From an uncultured Desulfobulbus sp. (GTDB taxonomy: Bacteria; Desulfobacterota; Desulfobulbia; Desulfobulbales; Desulfobulbaceae): a stretch of 64,000 bases of DNA. The notes below the pieces were generated by a model that was not told the origin of the DNA, ran no database searches, and saw nothing but the letters and a program-made list of their open reading frames with translations. The stretch is taken from the NCBI RefSeq assembly GCF_963664075.1, contig NZ_OY760916.1:3121001-3185000 (forward strand). The letters run 5' to 3'. Below, piece after piece: positions 56,084 to 64,000 of this stretch (within the stretch, counting starts at the first letter, position 1; every line of letters starts with the position of its first letter). The position numbers were made by a program, and so were the translations under genes.

Positions 56084-56785
56084 CTACTTTCGCTTGAGAT
56101 TTAATTCCGCCTCGGAGGCTCGCACATACAGCGGCACCGGATTCTCCTCACCGACAAAACCACGCTCAGCCAACAAGCTCGCCCCCATAAAACCAACTCC
56201 GGCAGCCCGTGGATGCAAGAGCGCCGAGGAGAGGAGCTGCACCTGTGAGTGGCCAGCCAGCTGTGCTGCGCAGGCTGCTACTCCGGGACCGGCAACCAGG
56301 CATGGTTCAGTGATGCTGGCTGCAAGCTCATCGGGAGTCAACACTTCAAAGTTGCTGCTTCTTTGCCAGCCCTCCTCCTGCAAGCGGTAACAGGCAGCGT
56401 AGACCTGTTGTTTGCGGGCATCGAGGACCAGATAAACAGGTTGGGCTGCAGGAGTGAGCAGCAGGGATAAACCATCTAAGGTAGGGACACCAATCAAGGG
56501 AAGATCGGCAGCCATGGCTATGCCCTTGGCCGCAGCCATACCGATACGCAAGCCGGTGAACGACCCTGGTCCCTGACTGACAGCAATGCCATGGAGGTCG
56601 TTCCAGCTTAACGACAAGCCTTCCATAAGCCCACTCACCGAGCCAAGGAGTCGGCGGGAATGGGTGACCTCCGGTTGCAGGGTGTACTCCCCCAGTACCT
56701 TACCGCTGTGGCTATCCCCCCTGGTTATGGAGACAGAGCCACAGCCGGTGGAGGTTTCAATGGCCAGGATCAGGACATCAGCCAT
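56084..56785 (-). CDS. tsaB: tRNA threonylcarbamoyladenosine biosynthesis protein TsaB
   Basis: A 233-aa member of the ASKHA fold, partner of TsaD and TsaE in making t6A37 on ANN-decoding tRNAs. It begins LILAIETSTGCGSVSI and has the typical GIAVSQGPGSFTGLRIG segment (about residues 66-82). Length agrees with TsaB (about 225-235). It overlaps rseP by 16 bases and sits 14 bases ahead of ispG, an operon order seen in several Desulfobacterota. Confidence 0.95.
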   Translation of the reverse strand: MADVLILAIETSTGCGSVSITRGDSHSGKVLGEYTLQPEVTHSRRLLGSVSGLMEGLSLSWNDLHGIAVSQGPGSFTGLRIGMAAAKGIAMAADLPLIGVPTLDGLSLLLTPAAQPVYLVLDARKQQVYAACYRLQEEGWQRSSNFEVLTPDELAASITEPCLVAGPGVAACAAQLAGHSQVQLLSSALLHPRAAGVGFMGASLLAERGFVGEENPVPLYVRASEAELNLKRK

Positions 56786-57855
56786 CGTTTCACCAGGCGC
56801 AGGATGTCATTATAGAAAACAAAGACCATCAGAGTCCCGAGAATGGCAATACCGATCTTCTGGCTTATCTCCATGGATCGTTCGCTTAAACGACGACGAC
56901 GCACGGCCTCCAGGGAAAGGAAGACCAGATGCCCACCATCGAGCACCGGTATGGGCAGGAGATTGAGGATGCCTAAGTTCACACTCAAAAGTCCCATAAA
57001 ATAGAGCAGGTTCATCCAGCCGGCTTCCATCTGCTGGCCGGCAATCTCGGCAATACGGATCGGACCACCCAGTTCGCTGGCGGGAATCACCCGCTGCACC
57101 ATCTTGACGATTCCCATCACAGTGAGATAGCCAAGGTTCCAGGTCTGAACAAAGGCCGCCTGCAGAGACTGGCCAACGGTGGCATCCACGTAGTGAATCT
57201 CCTCACTGCGGACAATGCCAAGCATATAGCGTTTGCCCACCACCTCGCCAAAAAGGTTTTTAACCTCCTGCATGGTGGGTTCGCCGCTGAGCTGCAACTC
57301 CTTTCCATCTCGAACCACATCGAGGGTAACGACATTGCCCTGACTTTTTTTGATCGCCTCGGAGACCTGCTCCCAGCTTCGCATGGGAGCCCCATTAATG
57401 GTGAGGATCTCATCACCGGCGGCAAGTCCCATCTCCTGGGCAGCGGATTCCGGATTAACCGCACCGATACGGGTGGTATCAACCGGTTCGGGCATCCCCG
57501 CGAGGACAAACATGCCGAAAAAAAGTGTCACGGCAAAGAGCAGGTTGAACAGGGGGCCACCAAAGACAATACCAAACCGCTGCCAGACAGTTTTATGAGC
57601 AAAGGAACGGTGTGTTTCCAATTGGTCGACCTCGTCCTCGTCATGCTCCCCATACATTTTGACGTAGCCACCGAGGGGAAAGGCGCTGATGAGATACTCG
57701 GTTTCTCCCCAGGTCCGACTGAAGAGTTTCTGGCCAAAGCCCATGGAAAATTTGAGCACCCGGACGCCGAAGAGTTTGGCAAAAAGAAAATGGCCCAGCT
57801 CGTGGACAAAAATCAGAACACCAAGAACAAGTATAAAAGAAAAAAGAGAAACCAT
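56770..57855 (-). CDS. rseP: Site-2 intramembrane metalloprotease RseP
   Basis: Inner-membrane zinc protease that cleaves anti-sigma factors and signal peptides. The 361-aa protein has the HELGHFLFAK motif (HExxH) in the first membrane helix, one PDZ domain (about 105-185, DEILTINGAPMRSWEQ) and the second active-site motif NLLPIPVLDGGHL (LDG) near 290. Four membrane helices are visible. It lies downstream of dxr and overlaps tsaB. Confidence 0.95.
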   Translation of the reverse strand: MVSLFSFILVLGVLIFVHELGHFLFAKLFGVRVLKFSMGFGQKLFSRTWGETEYLISAFPLGGYVKMYGEHDEDEVDQLETHRSFAHKTVWQRFGIVFGGPLFNLLFAVTLFFGMFVLAGMPEPVDTTRIGAVNPESAAQEMGLAAGDEILTINGAPMRSWEQVSEAIKKSQGNVVTLDVVRDGKELQLSGEPTMQEVKNLFGEVVGKRYMLGIVRSEEIHYVDATVGQSLQAAFVQTWNLGYLTVMGIVKMVQRVIPASELGGPIRIAEIAGQQMEAGWMNLLYFMGLLSVNLGILNLLPIPVLDGGHLVFLSLEAVRRRRLSERSMEISQKIGIAILGTLMVFVFYNDILRLVKRWLMS

Positions 57856-58018
57856 GAATATCCTGAGAGCAATGTTCGTTAACGCAACAGGCAGTTTTTC
57901 ACCGCCGGGACGAATGGGATCTACCGGTGGAGAAGTACCCGCTGCTCACTGAGACGATGGTTGCTGCGCAGATGGAAATCTGCGCTACGGAGTGGGCAAC
58001 GAAAGAGGATTTCTCAAA

Positions 58019-59176
58019 CTAAAAAGAAGCAATCGCCTTATGGGCAACAACGCGGGCAGCTTCATCTGCCCCGAGAATTGCATCGAGATCCAGCTCATTG
58101 GCCTGCGGTGTTTGCGCAAGGCAGATCTCTACCACGCGAGCGATATCAAGATAGCCAATTTTTCCTTCGAGAAAGGCCTCAACGGCAATTTCATTGGCCG
58201 CATTGAGCACAGCCGGCTGCACGCCCCCTGCACGCAGGGCAGCAAAGGCAAGACCAAGGGCCGGAAAACGATTTGTATCCGGCTGCTCAAAGCAGAGGTC
58301 ACTGCACTGAGATAAACTAAGTCGGGGCAGTGCCAAGGGCAAGCGTTGTGGGTAGGTCAAAGCGTAGCCAATGGGAATACGCATATCGGGAATACCGAGC
58401 TGGGCCACGACCGAACCATCAACAAATTCAACAAGCGAGTGGACAATGGACTGGGGGTGAACCACAACCTCGATGCGATCTGGCTCCATGGAAAAAAGCC
58501 AACGGGCTTCAATGACTTCAAGCCCCTTATTCATAAGTGTTGCAGAGTCGATGGAAATTTTGCGCCCCATGGACCAGTTGGGATGAGCCAGAGCCTGCTC
58601 GGGTTGGGCAGTGCTTAGGGCGTCAGCATCCCAGGTACGAAACGGCCCCCCAGAGGCAGTGAGAATGAGTTTATCCACATCCTGACTGCGTCCAGCCTCC
58701 AATGCCTGAAATATAGCGCTGTGTTCAGAATCAATGGGGAGGAGGCGAACACCATGCTGCTCCACCTCATTCATAACAAGGCGCCCGGCCATAACCAGAG
58801 TTTCCTTGTTGGCAAGACCAATATCTTTCCCCGCACGAATGGCAGCAAGCGTCGGCAATAAACCAACTGCGCCGACGACGGCCGTCACCACCATATCGGC
58901 CTCAGCCAGGGTAGCAATGGCGGTATTCCCCTCCACACCGGTGAGTATTCTGGAACGATAGGATGAGGGAAGTTTTTCCGCCAGCTGGGCAGCAAGCTCA
59001 GGCTTACCAATGGAAACACATTGGGGGGAAAATTCAAGAACCTGCTTGGCCAAAAGGTCAATGTTACTCCCGGCAGAGAGTCCGACAATTTTGAATTGAT
59101 CGGGAAACTGGCGGGCGATGGACAGAACATTGGTCCCGATGGAACCGGTAGAGCCGAGCAGAGCGATATGTTTCAT
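58019..59176 (-). CDS. dxr: 1-deoxy-D-xylulose 5-phosphate reductoisomerase
   Basis: First committed step of the MEP pathway: DXP to MEP with NADPH. The 385-aa protein has the NADPH motif [13 protein letters not shown] at residues 5-17, [22 protein letters not shown] and the [23 protein letters not shown] block with metal-binding Glu and Asp (parts [15 protein letters not shown]). ATG 59176 overlaps the cdsA stop by four bases (ATGA), supporting this start over a GTG at 59185. Followed by a gap of 163 bases before rseP. Confidence 0.96.
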   Translation of the reverse strand: MKHIALLGSTGSIGTNVLSIARQFPDQFKIVGLSAGSNIDLLAKQVLEFSPQCVSIGKPELAAQLAEKLPSSYRSRILTGVEGNTAIATLAEADMVVTAVVGAVGLLPTLAAIRAGKDIGLANKETLVMAGRLVMNEVEQHGVRLLPIDSEHSAIFQALEAGRSQDVDKLILTASGGPFRTWDADALSTAQPEQALAHPNWSMGRKISIDSATLMNKGLEVIEARWLFSMEPDRIEVVVHPQSIVHSLVEFVDGSVVAQLGIPDMRIPIGYALTYPQRLPLALPRLSLSQCSDLCFEQPDTNRFPALGLAFAALRAGGVQPAVLNAANEIAVEAFLEGKIGYLDIARVVEICLAQTPQANELDLDAILGADEAARVVAHKAIASF

Positions 59177-59970
59177 TGCAGCCACTGAAAGTAAATCAGG
59201 TAGTAAAGAACTGGTCCGGTGAGCAGAAGACTGTCAACCCGGTCAAGAAGGCCACCATGGCCCTGCAGCACTGTGCCGGAGTCTTTGACACCAACTGACC
59301 GTTTGATTAACGACTCGGTCAGGTCACCGCAGATGCCTATAATGATGAGCAAACATGCGGCAAGAAGCAGGTATAAAGGTTGGGCGGATTGAGGAAAGAG
59401 GAGATTAACCCCTTCAGCCGCGATAACACCGGTGATAATTCCACCGACACCACCCGCTATGGTTTTTTTAGGGCTGAGCAGGGGGAAAAGCTTCCGTTTA
59501 CCAAAGGTCTTACCGGCGTAATAGGCACCGGTATCAGAACCGGCAATCATCGCTATAAAGAGCAACAACCAGTAGTCTCCCTGGGGAAGATGGCGAATAA
59601 GTACCAGGTGGGCAAGGCAACCAGAGACGTATAATGCTGCAAACCCGGAAAAGGCAAGATAATGCAATCCGTCTTGAAGCGAGCCGTAGCCTTGAAGTGA
59701 CAAGCCGACGAGCAGCAGCAAGGAGCCGAAAAGTCCAACGGGGAGCAGTTCAAGGCTTCCACCGGCAACACAGGCGATGGGCATCAGCGTCGCCGCGATG
59801 GTCAGCACGAGTCTTAAGCCAGTCATCTGATTGCAGGTCATACGAAAAAATTCATACAACGCGACACTGGTTCCAAGCAGCGCAACACACCAAAAAAGAA
59901 AAGGCGTCCCCACAAAAAGCAGTGCAATCCAACAGACTGCCATGAGAACGCCGGGGATGACACGATTCAT
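59173..59970 (-). CDS. cdsA: Phosphatidate cytidylyltransferase
   Basis: Integral membrane enzyme making CDP-diacylglycerol for phospholipids. The 265-aa protein has about eight hydrophobic helices and the C-terminal family signature beginning at [18 protein letters not shown] and ending [12 protein letters not shown], with conserved Asp residues. Length is normal. It lies between uppS (six bases upstream) and dxr (four-base overlap). Confidence 0.95.
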   Translation of the reverse strand: MNRVIPGVLMAVCWIALLFVGTPFLFWCVALLGTSVALYEFFRMTCNQMTGLRLVLTIAATLMPIACVAGGSLELLPVGLFGSLLLLVGLSLQGYGSLQDGLHYLAFSGFAALYVSGCLAHLVLIRHLPQGDYWLLLFIAMIAGSDTGAYYAGKTFGKRKLFPLLSPKKTIAGGVGGIITGVIAAEGVNLLFPQSAQPLYLLLAACLLIIIGICGDLTESLIKRSVGVKDSGTVLQGHGGLLDRVDSLLLTGPVLYYLIYFQWLQ

Positions 59971-59976
59971 TGTTAT

Positions 59977-60717
59977 TTAGGCACCGCTTACCTGGGCTCC
60001 AGTCTGACCAAAACGGCGCTGTCTCTGGGAGTAGTTGTTCAGAGCTGCCAGAAAGGCTTCTTGACGAAAGTCAGGCCATTTGACATCGGTAAAATAGAGT
60101 TCGGCGTAGGAGGCCTGCCAGAGTAAAAAATTGGAAAGCCGGTTTTCACCGCCGGTACGGATGAGCAGGTCGGGATCAGGTTGGCCGGCAGTGAAGAGAT
60201 GTTCACTGATCACAGCCTCATTGATGGAGTCAGGATCAAGCGCTCCTTCACGGCACTTGTGTCCAATGCGGGTAATGGCATCGACCATTTCAGCTCGGCC
60301 ACCATAATTCAGGGCGAGGTTGAGGGTCATGCCGGTGCAGGATTGGGTTTGGGTGATACTTTGGGAGAGAATTTCCTGCACATCAGGAGGAAGTTGGTGC
60401 AACTGGCCAAGGCAGTTGAGGCGAATATCGTTTTTGAGCATGCTGCGCAGCTCGCTCTGCAGATAGGTCTTCAATATACCCATCAGACCGCTGACCTCGC
60501 CTTCAGGCCGTTTCCAGTTTTCTGTGGAAAAGGCGTAGAGGGTCAGATAGCCAATGCCTTTGTTGCGAGCGACTTCAACGATCTCTTGAACGGTGTCCGC
60601 CCCTGCCTTGTGTCCGAACAGACGAGGCCGGTGACGCTCTTGGGCCCAGCGTCCATTGCCATCCATAATAATGGCAACGTGCCGGGGAATGGTACTCTCA
60701 GCTTCTTGAGTCTCCAC
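59977..60717 (-). CDS. uppS: Undecaprenyl diphosphate synthase
   Basis: Cytoplasmic cis-prenyltransferase that makes the C55 carrier lipid for cell-wall and O-antigen synthesis. The 246-aa protein opens with HVAIIMDGNGRWAQERHRPR, containing the diphosphate-binding Asp, and has FSTENWKRP and DLLIRTGGENRLSNFLLWQ (parts such as LLIRTGGENRLS). The start is a GTG. It sits between frr and cdsA. Confidence 0.96.
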   Translation of the reverse strand: METQEAESTIPRHVAIIMDGNGRWAQERHRPRLFGHKAGADTVQEIVEVARNKGIGYLTLYAFSTENWKRPEGEVSGLMGILKTYLQSELRSMLKNDIRLNCLGQLHQLPPDVQEILSQSITQTQSCTGMTLNLALNYGGRAEMVDAITRIGHKCREGALDPDSINEAVISEHLFTAGQPDPDLLIRTGGENRLSNFLLWQASYAELYFTDVKWPDFRQEAFLAALNNYSQRQRRFGQTGAQVSGA

Positions 60718-60746
60718 AATAACCTGTGAACAATTGAGTGCGCTGA

Positions 60747-61304
60747 TTAAACAGCCATCACTTCTTTTTCTTTGCCGCTGACAATATCATCAATCTGGGA
60801 AATGAAGCTGTCAGTAGCCTTTTGGGATTCATCCTGAAGACGGAACATGTCATCCTCAGAAATTTCCTTATCTTTCTTCATTTTCTTAAAGGAATCATTG
60901 GCATCACGACGGACGTTTCGCACAGCGACCTTGTGATCTTCACCCAATTTCTTGACCTGCTTGACCAGCTCTTTACGACGTTCTTCGGTCAGCGGTGGAA
61001 TCGTCAGGCGAATTACGTTGCCATCGCTGGAGGGGGTCAGGCCAAGATCGGAGGCGAGAATAGCCTTTTCAATGGCACCTATAACCTGTGGATCCCAAGG
61101 TTTGATGGCGATCATGTTGCTCTCTGGAATAGTCAGTGCAGCCACCTGGTCCAGGGTCATCTGGGCCCCGTAGGCGCTGATTTTAATTCCGTCGAGCAAA
61201 CTTAAAGTTGCTCGACCGGTACGAATCTTCACCAGGTCACGTTTAAGCGCATCAAGGCTCGCAGCCATTTTCTCATTGAGTTGTTCAATAACAGCGTTTG
61301 ACAT
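60747..61304 (-). CDS. frr: Ribosome recycling factor
   Basis: A 185-aa RRF that splits the post-termination complex with EF-G. It has LNEKMAASLDALKRDLVKIRTGRA at the N-terminus (part KRDLVKIRTGRA), TIPPLTEERRKELVKQVK in the middle and the usual helical C-terminus. AGGAG lies before ATG 61304, so the longer frame from 61325 is rejected. Lies after pyrH, giving the conserved rpsB-tsf-pyrH-frr order. Confidence 0.97.
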   Translation of the reverse strand: MSNAVIEQLNEKMAASLDALKRDLVKIRTGRATLSLLDGIKISAYGAQMTLDQVAALTIPESNMIAIKPWDPQVIGAIEKAILASDLGLTPSSDGNVIRLTIPPLTEERRKELVKQVKKLGEDHKVAVRNVRRDANDSFKKMKKDKEISEDDMFRLQDESQKATDSFISQIDDIVSGKEKEVMAV

Positions 61305-61363
61305 ACTCTCCTCACTTAGTTCCACACCCCGTCAGAAGAGACCTGACAGGGTGTGGCGTTGTT

Positions 61364-62071
61364 TCAGTTGGTAATCAGGGTTCCAACATCTTCCCCGGTG
61401 ACGGCTTTGACAATATTGCCGGGCTTGGTCATATCAAAGACGAAGATCGGCAGATTGTTATCGCGGGCCAGAGAAATGCCAGCGGCGTCCATGATCTTGA
61501 GATCATCGCGCAGCACGGTGGAAAAAGTCAGGGAATGATAACGGACAGCGTTGGGATCCTTCTCAGGATCACGATCATAGACCCCATCAACCCTGGTGGC
61601 TTTCATTATCACATCAGCCTTGATTTCCAAGGCACGAAGGACAGCAGCAGTATCGGTCGTGAAATACGGATTACCGGTCCCGGCCGCGAAGATGACCACC
61701 CTTTTATGCTCCAAATGATCGAGGGCTTTAAGTCGTTCGTAGGCTTCACAGACATTGAGCATGGTGATTGCGGACATCACCTTGGTCGGAATATCTAGAT
61801 TCTCCAGACCATCCTGAACAGCCAGGGAGTTCATGACCGTACCCAACATCCCCATATTGTCGGCAGAGCTGCGGTCCATACCGCTGGCAGCTCCGGCGAC
61901 TCCACGAAAAATGTTCCCCGCCCCGATAACCAGGGCGAGTTCAATTTTGAGGTTGTGCAGCGCTTGAATTTCCTGTGACAAGTACTTAATGACCTCTGTG
62001 CTGATGCCATAGGGACGGTCTCCCATAAGGGCTTCACCACTGATTTTCAAAAGGACTCGTTTGAATTTCAT
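61364..62071 (-). CDS. pyrH: UMP kinase
   Basis: Hexameric bacterial UMP kinase (235 aa) making UDP; regulated by GTP and UTP in the family. It begins KRVLLKISGEALMG and has ALVIGAGNIFRGVAG, RSSADNMGMLGTVMNSLA and FAAGTGNPYFTTDTAA. GAGGAG precedes ATG 62071 at suitable spacing; a frame from 62122 is rejected. Part of the ribosomal-protein block. Confidence 0.97.
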   Translation of the reverse strand: MKFKRVLLKISGEALMGDRPYGISTEVIKYLSQEIQALHNLKIELALVIGAGNIFRGVAGAASGMDRSSADNMGMLGTVMNSLAVQDGLENLDIPTKVMSAITMLNVCEAYERLKALDHLEHKRVVIFAAGTGNPYFTTDTAAVLRALEIKADVIMKATRVDGVYDRDPEKDPNAVRYHSLTFSTVLRDDLKIMDAAGISLARDNNLPIFVFDMTKPGNIVKAVTGEDVGTLITN

Positions 62072-62157
62072 ATCGCAGCTCTCCTCGTCACTTGTCTTTC
62101 CCACATTGTGTCCATGGGTCATAGGTTTACAGCGTACCCTCGGAGATAAGGTAAAAA

Positions 62158-62748
62158 TTATCCCAGCTGAAAACGGGCGAATTGCTTAATGGAGATATTC
62201 TCACCCATTTTAGCCACGAGCTCATTGAGCAGGTCCTGAACACTGAGATCAGGATTCTTGACAAATTTCTGCTCAAGCAGACAGATCTCAGAGATGTACT
62301 TCTCAATTTTACCAGAAACGATCTTCTCAACAATGTTCTCGGGTTTGCCTGAGTCCAATGCCTGTTTTACATAGATATCTTTCTCGCGGGCGACCAGCTC
62401 AGCCGGTACATCCTCACGACTCACAGCAACCGGGCAGACCGCAGCGATGTGCATGGCGACATCTTTGGCAAAAGCCTTGAAGTCATCGGTTTTGGCGACA
62501 AAATCGGTCTCACAGCCGACCTCAACCATAACACCGAGTTTGCCACCAGCGTGGATGTAGCACTCAATTACGCCTTCTTTGGTTTCACGGTCGGCGCGTT
62601 TTGCGGCAACAGCGAGCCCTTTCTGACGCAGCAAATCAACAGCCTTCTCCATGTCACCGTCGGTTTCAGTGAGGGCTTTTTTACAATCCATCATGCCGGC
62701 ATTGGTTTTATCCCGGAGCTCTTTTACCATCTGGCTTGTAATTGTCAC
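62158..62748 (-). CDS. tsf: Translation elongation factor Ts
   Basis: Exchanges GDP for GTP on EF-Tu. The 196-aa protein is the short form of EF-Ts. The N-terminal UBA-like domain (VKELRDKTNAGMMDCKKAL) and the core with GKLGVMVEVGCETDFVAKTDDF are present, and the second core subdomain seen in the long forms is missing. It lies between rpsB and pyrH. Confidence 0.96.
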   Translation of the reverse strand: MTITSQMVKELRDKTNAGMMDCKKALTETDGDMEKAVDLLRQKGLAVAAKRADRETKEGVIECYIHAGGKLGVMVEVGCETDFVAKTDDFKAFAKDVAMHIAAVCPVAVSREDVPAELVAREKDIYVKQALDSGKPENIVEKIVSGKIEKYISEICLLEQKFVKNPDLSVQDLLNELVAKMGENISIKQFARFQLG

Positions 62749-62874
62749 AGTCGTTCTCCTTAGTCAACGTGCATTTAAGCACATATCGTAGTCAACAGTA
62801 TACGCAAAACCGACAAAGAAGCCTCGTTGGCAACTTTGTCGGTTATTCAAACGGGGGTGAAAAAAAGGCGAGGA

Positions 62875-63651
62875 TTACTGCTCGTCAACCTTGGCGGCCA
62901 GATCTTCATCTGCACCGGTGGTCATCGCTGCCTCAAGATCATCGATATCAGCAGCAGTCTCTTCTCCGCGACGGGATTTGCCCTCAAGCACTGCACCAGC
63001 CATGGTGGAAGTGATCAGCTTGATAGCGCGGATAGCGTCATCATTACCGGGAATGATGTAATCAATACCATCGGGGTCGCAGTTGGTATCGGTAAGCGCG
63101 ATAACCGGGATGCCCAGTTTCACAGCCTCGCCGATGGCGATATCTTCATTTCTCGGGTCAACGACAAAAAGAACGTCAGGGAGCGTACGCATATTCTTGA
63201 TACCGCCGATATTGCGGTCAAGTTTCACACGCTCTTTCTCCATCATGAGAATTTCTTTTTTGGGAAAACGATTGATGGAGCCATCGTCCTGCATGGCCTC
63301 AATTTTTTTCAAACGATCAACAGAATGTTTAATGGTCTGAAAGTTGGTCAGCATACCACCGAGCCAGCGGTGATTAACAAAGTACATGCCGCAACGCTCA
63401 GCCTCTTCCTTGATGATTGCCTGCCCCTGCCGTTTGGTACAGACAAACAGAACAGAACCACCGTCGGCAACGATATCCGCAAGTGCTGCGTAAGCCTTAC
63501 GGAAAAGTTTCATGGTGACATCGAGGTTGACAATGTAAATCCCATTTCTCGGCCCATAGATATAGGGTTTCATTTTGGGATTCCAGCGGCGGGTCTGGTG
63601 ACCGAAGTGCAGACCAGCTTCCAACATTTGACGCATATTTACAGCTGCCAT
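62875..63651 (-). CDS. rpsB: 30S ribosomal protein S2
   Basis: A 258-aa component of the small subunit. It has [20 protein letters not shown] at the start, [30 protein letters not shown] and the conserved D-T-N-C-D-P pattern near [25 protein letters not shown] lies before ATG 63651, favouring it over the frame from 63720. First gene of the rpsB-tsf-pyrH-frr series, with its own promoter upstream. Confidence 0.97.
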   Translation of the reverse strand: MAAVNMRQMLEAGLHFGHQTRRWNPKMKPYIYGPRNGIYIVNLDVTMKLFRKAYAALADIVADGGSVLFVCTKRQGQAIIKEEAERCGMYFVNHRWLGGMLTNFQTIKHSVDRLKKIEAMQDDGSINRFPKKEILMMEKERVKLDRNIGGIKNMRTLPDVLFVVDPRNEDIAIGEAVKLGIPVIALTDTNCDPDGIDYIIPGNDDAIRAIKLITSTMAGAVLEGKSRRGEETAADIDDLEAAMTTGADEDLAAKVDEQ

Positions 63652-63751
63652 GTTATCTCCTGATTGTATTTTGGTTAGTCCTCCATCCTGTCGGCCGATT
63701 TCACCATGAACGTGAAACACCTGGACCTAATCGTCAGGATGTGTGTGATAA

Positions 63752-63767
63752 GGGGCGCAGCGCCCCC
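63752..63767. other. GC-rich hairpin in the rpsB leader
   Basis: GGGGCGC at 63752-63758 can pair with GCGCCCC at 63760-63766. It sits between the candidate promoter and the rpsB start. It could be part of an autogenous S2 control site or simply the end of the upstream gene's terminator; T residues after it are few. Confidence 0.4.
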
Positions 63768-63786
63768 AAAATAAGACAAGCTCGTT

Positions 63787-63815
63787 ATAGTAGCATGATA
63801 AACTATAATTTACAA
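63787..63815 (-). promoter_or_regulatory. Candidate rpsB promoter
   Basis: On the minus strand TTGTAA (63815-63810), a 17-base spacer and TACTAT (63792-63787) preceded by TG, an extended -10. The start would be near 63780, giving a leader of about 130 bases. Confidence 0.5.
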
Positions 63816-63862
63816 GCATGTCGCTTGCCAGACTCAATTTTATTTAAAGCCCGGTAAATGGG

Positions 63863-64000
63863 TCATTTTTTCTGCAACAGCTTACGCCCACCAAGTATGG
63901 TTTCCAACCATTTAAAGCCGAATTGAAGGAGTGCTTCATCGTCTTGCTTCAGTCGTTTCCGCTCATCTTTGCTCAATTTGAATTGGGCAATAATCTGCTG
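63863..64000 (-). CDS. C-terminal end of a gene cut by the window edge
   Basis: The last 45 codons of a minus-strand gene end at a TGA (63865-63863) and run off the right edge. The visible part is charged and helical (SKDERKRLKQDDEALLQFG, then WLETILGGRKLLQKK). It is too short for me to recognise. Confidence 0.6.
   Translation of the reverse strand, partial: QQIIAQFKLSKDERKRLKQDDEALLQFGFKWLETILGGRKLLQKK

Overview
The window looks like a chromosomal segment of an anaerobic, Gram-negative Desulfobulbaceae-type bacterium (Desulfobacterota). The support is a periplasmic cytochrome c with 12 haem-binding motifs, a radical SAM haem synthase of the siroheme-dependent (Ahb) pathway, a cytoplasmic molybdopterin oxidoreductase, outer-membrane efflux and OmpA proteins, and sigma-54-type regulation. 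This assignment is inferred from gene content; no 16S gene or other taxonomic marker was compared.

Layout. 1-10.7 kb: a CysL-like LysR regulator, an aspartate aminotransferase, the multihaem cytochrome, NAD synthetase, a cold-shock protein, MltG and Lon, several ended by clear hairpin terminators. 10.9-14.2 kb: a GlmU-like beta-helix protein, two unknown genes whose starts nearly touch, a PilZ protein and a universal stress protein. 14.4-22.8 kb: a plus-strand run with a haem synthase (AhbD type), HemE, an HD protein, a PAS protein, a molybdopterin oxidoreductase, a small membrane protein, an OmpA protein with a structured leader, and a beta-CASP nuclease-like enzyme. 22.8-26.5 kb: an AT-richer islet with an IS4-type transposase broken by one in-frame stop, a nearby inverted repeat, and small genes. 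26.7-32.4 kb: a tripartite RND efflux operon. 32.4-37.6 kb: a minus-strand run with a hybrid histidine kinase, an iron alcohol dehydrogenase, a cysteine-cluster protein, a histone-deacetylase-like hydrolase and a GNAT acetyltransferase.

37.7-45.2 kb is the most distinctive part. It holds a soluble chemoreceptor with five near-identical PAS repeats, each carrying a His-Cys-rich cluster, a protein with three CheW domains, and a small protein resembling a receiver domain without the phosphorylation site. These three genes are tightly packed behind a very good sigma-54 promoter. Just upstream lie inverted repeats of a GACACTGTC element and then the gene of an NtrC-type sigma-54 activator. The activator probably controls this sensory operon.

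45.6-50.9 kb: RlmKL rRNA methyltransferase, a Nudix hydrolase, an EAL/HDOD protein, RNase PH and an Smr protein. 51-64 kb: a minus-strand housekeeping block in the order rpsB-tsf-pyrH-frr-uppS-cdsA-dxr-rseP-tsaB-ispG-proS-rel. The Rel protein has an altered hydrolase HD motif but a complete-looking synthetase. No tRNA, rRNA or CRISPR array was recognised.
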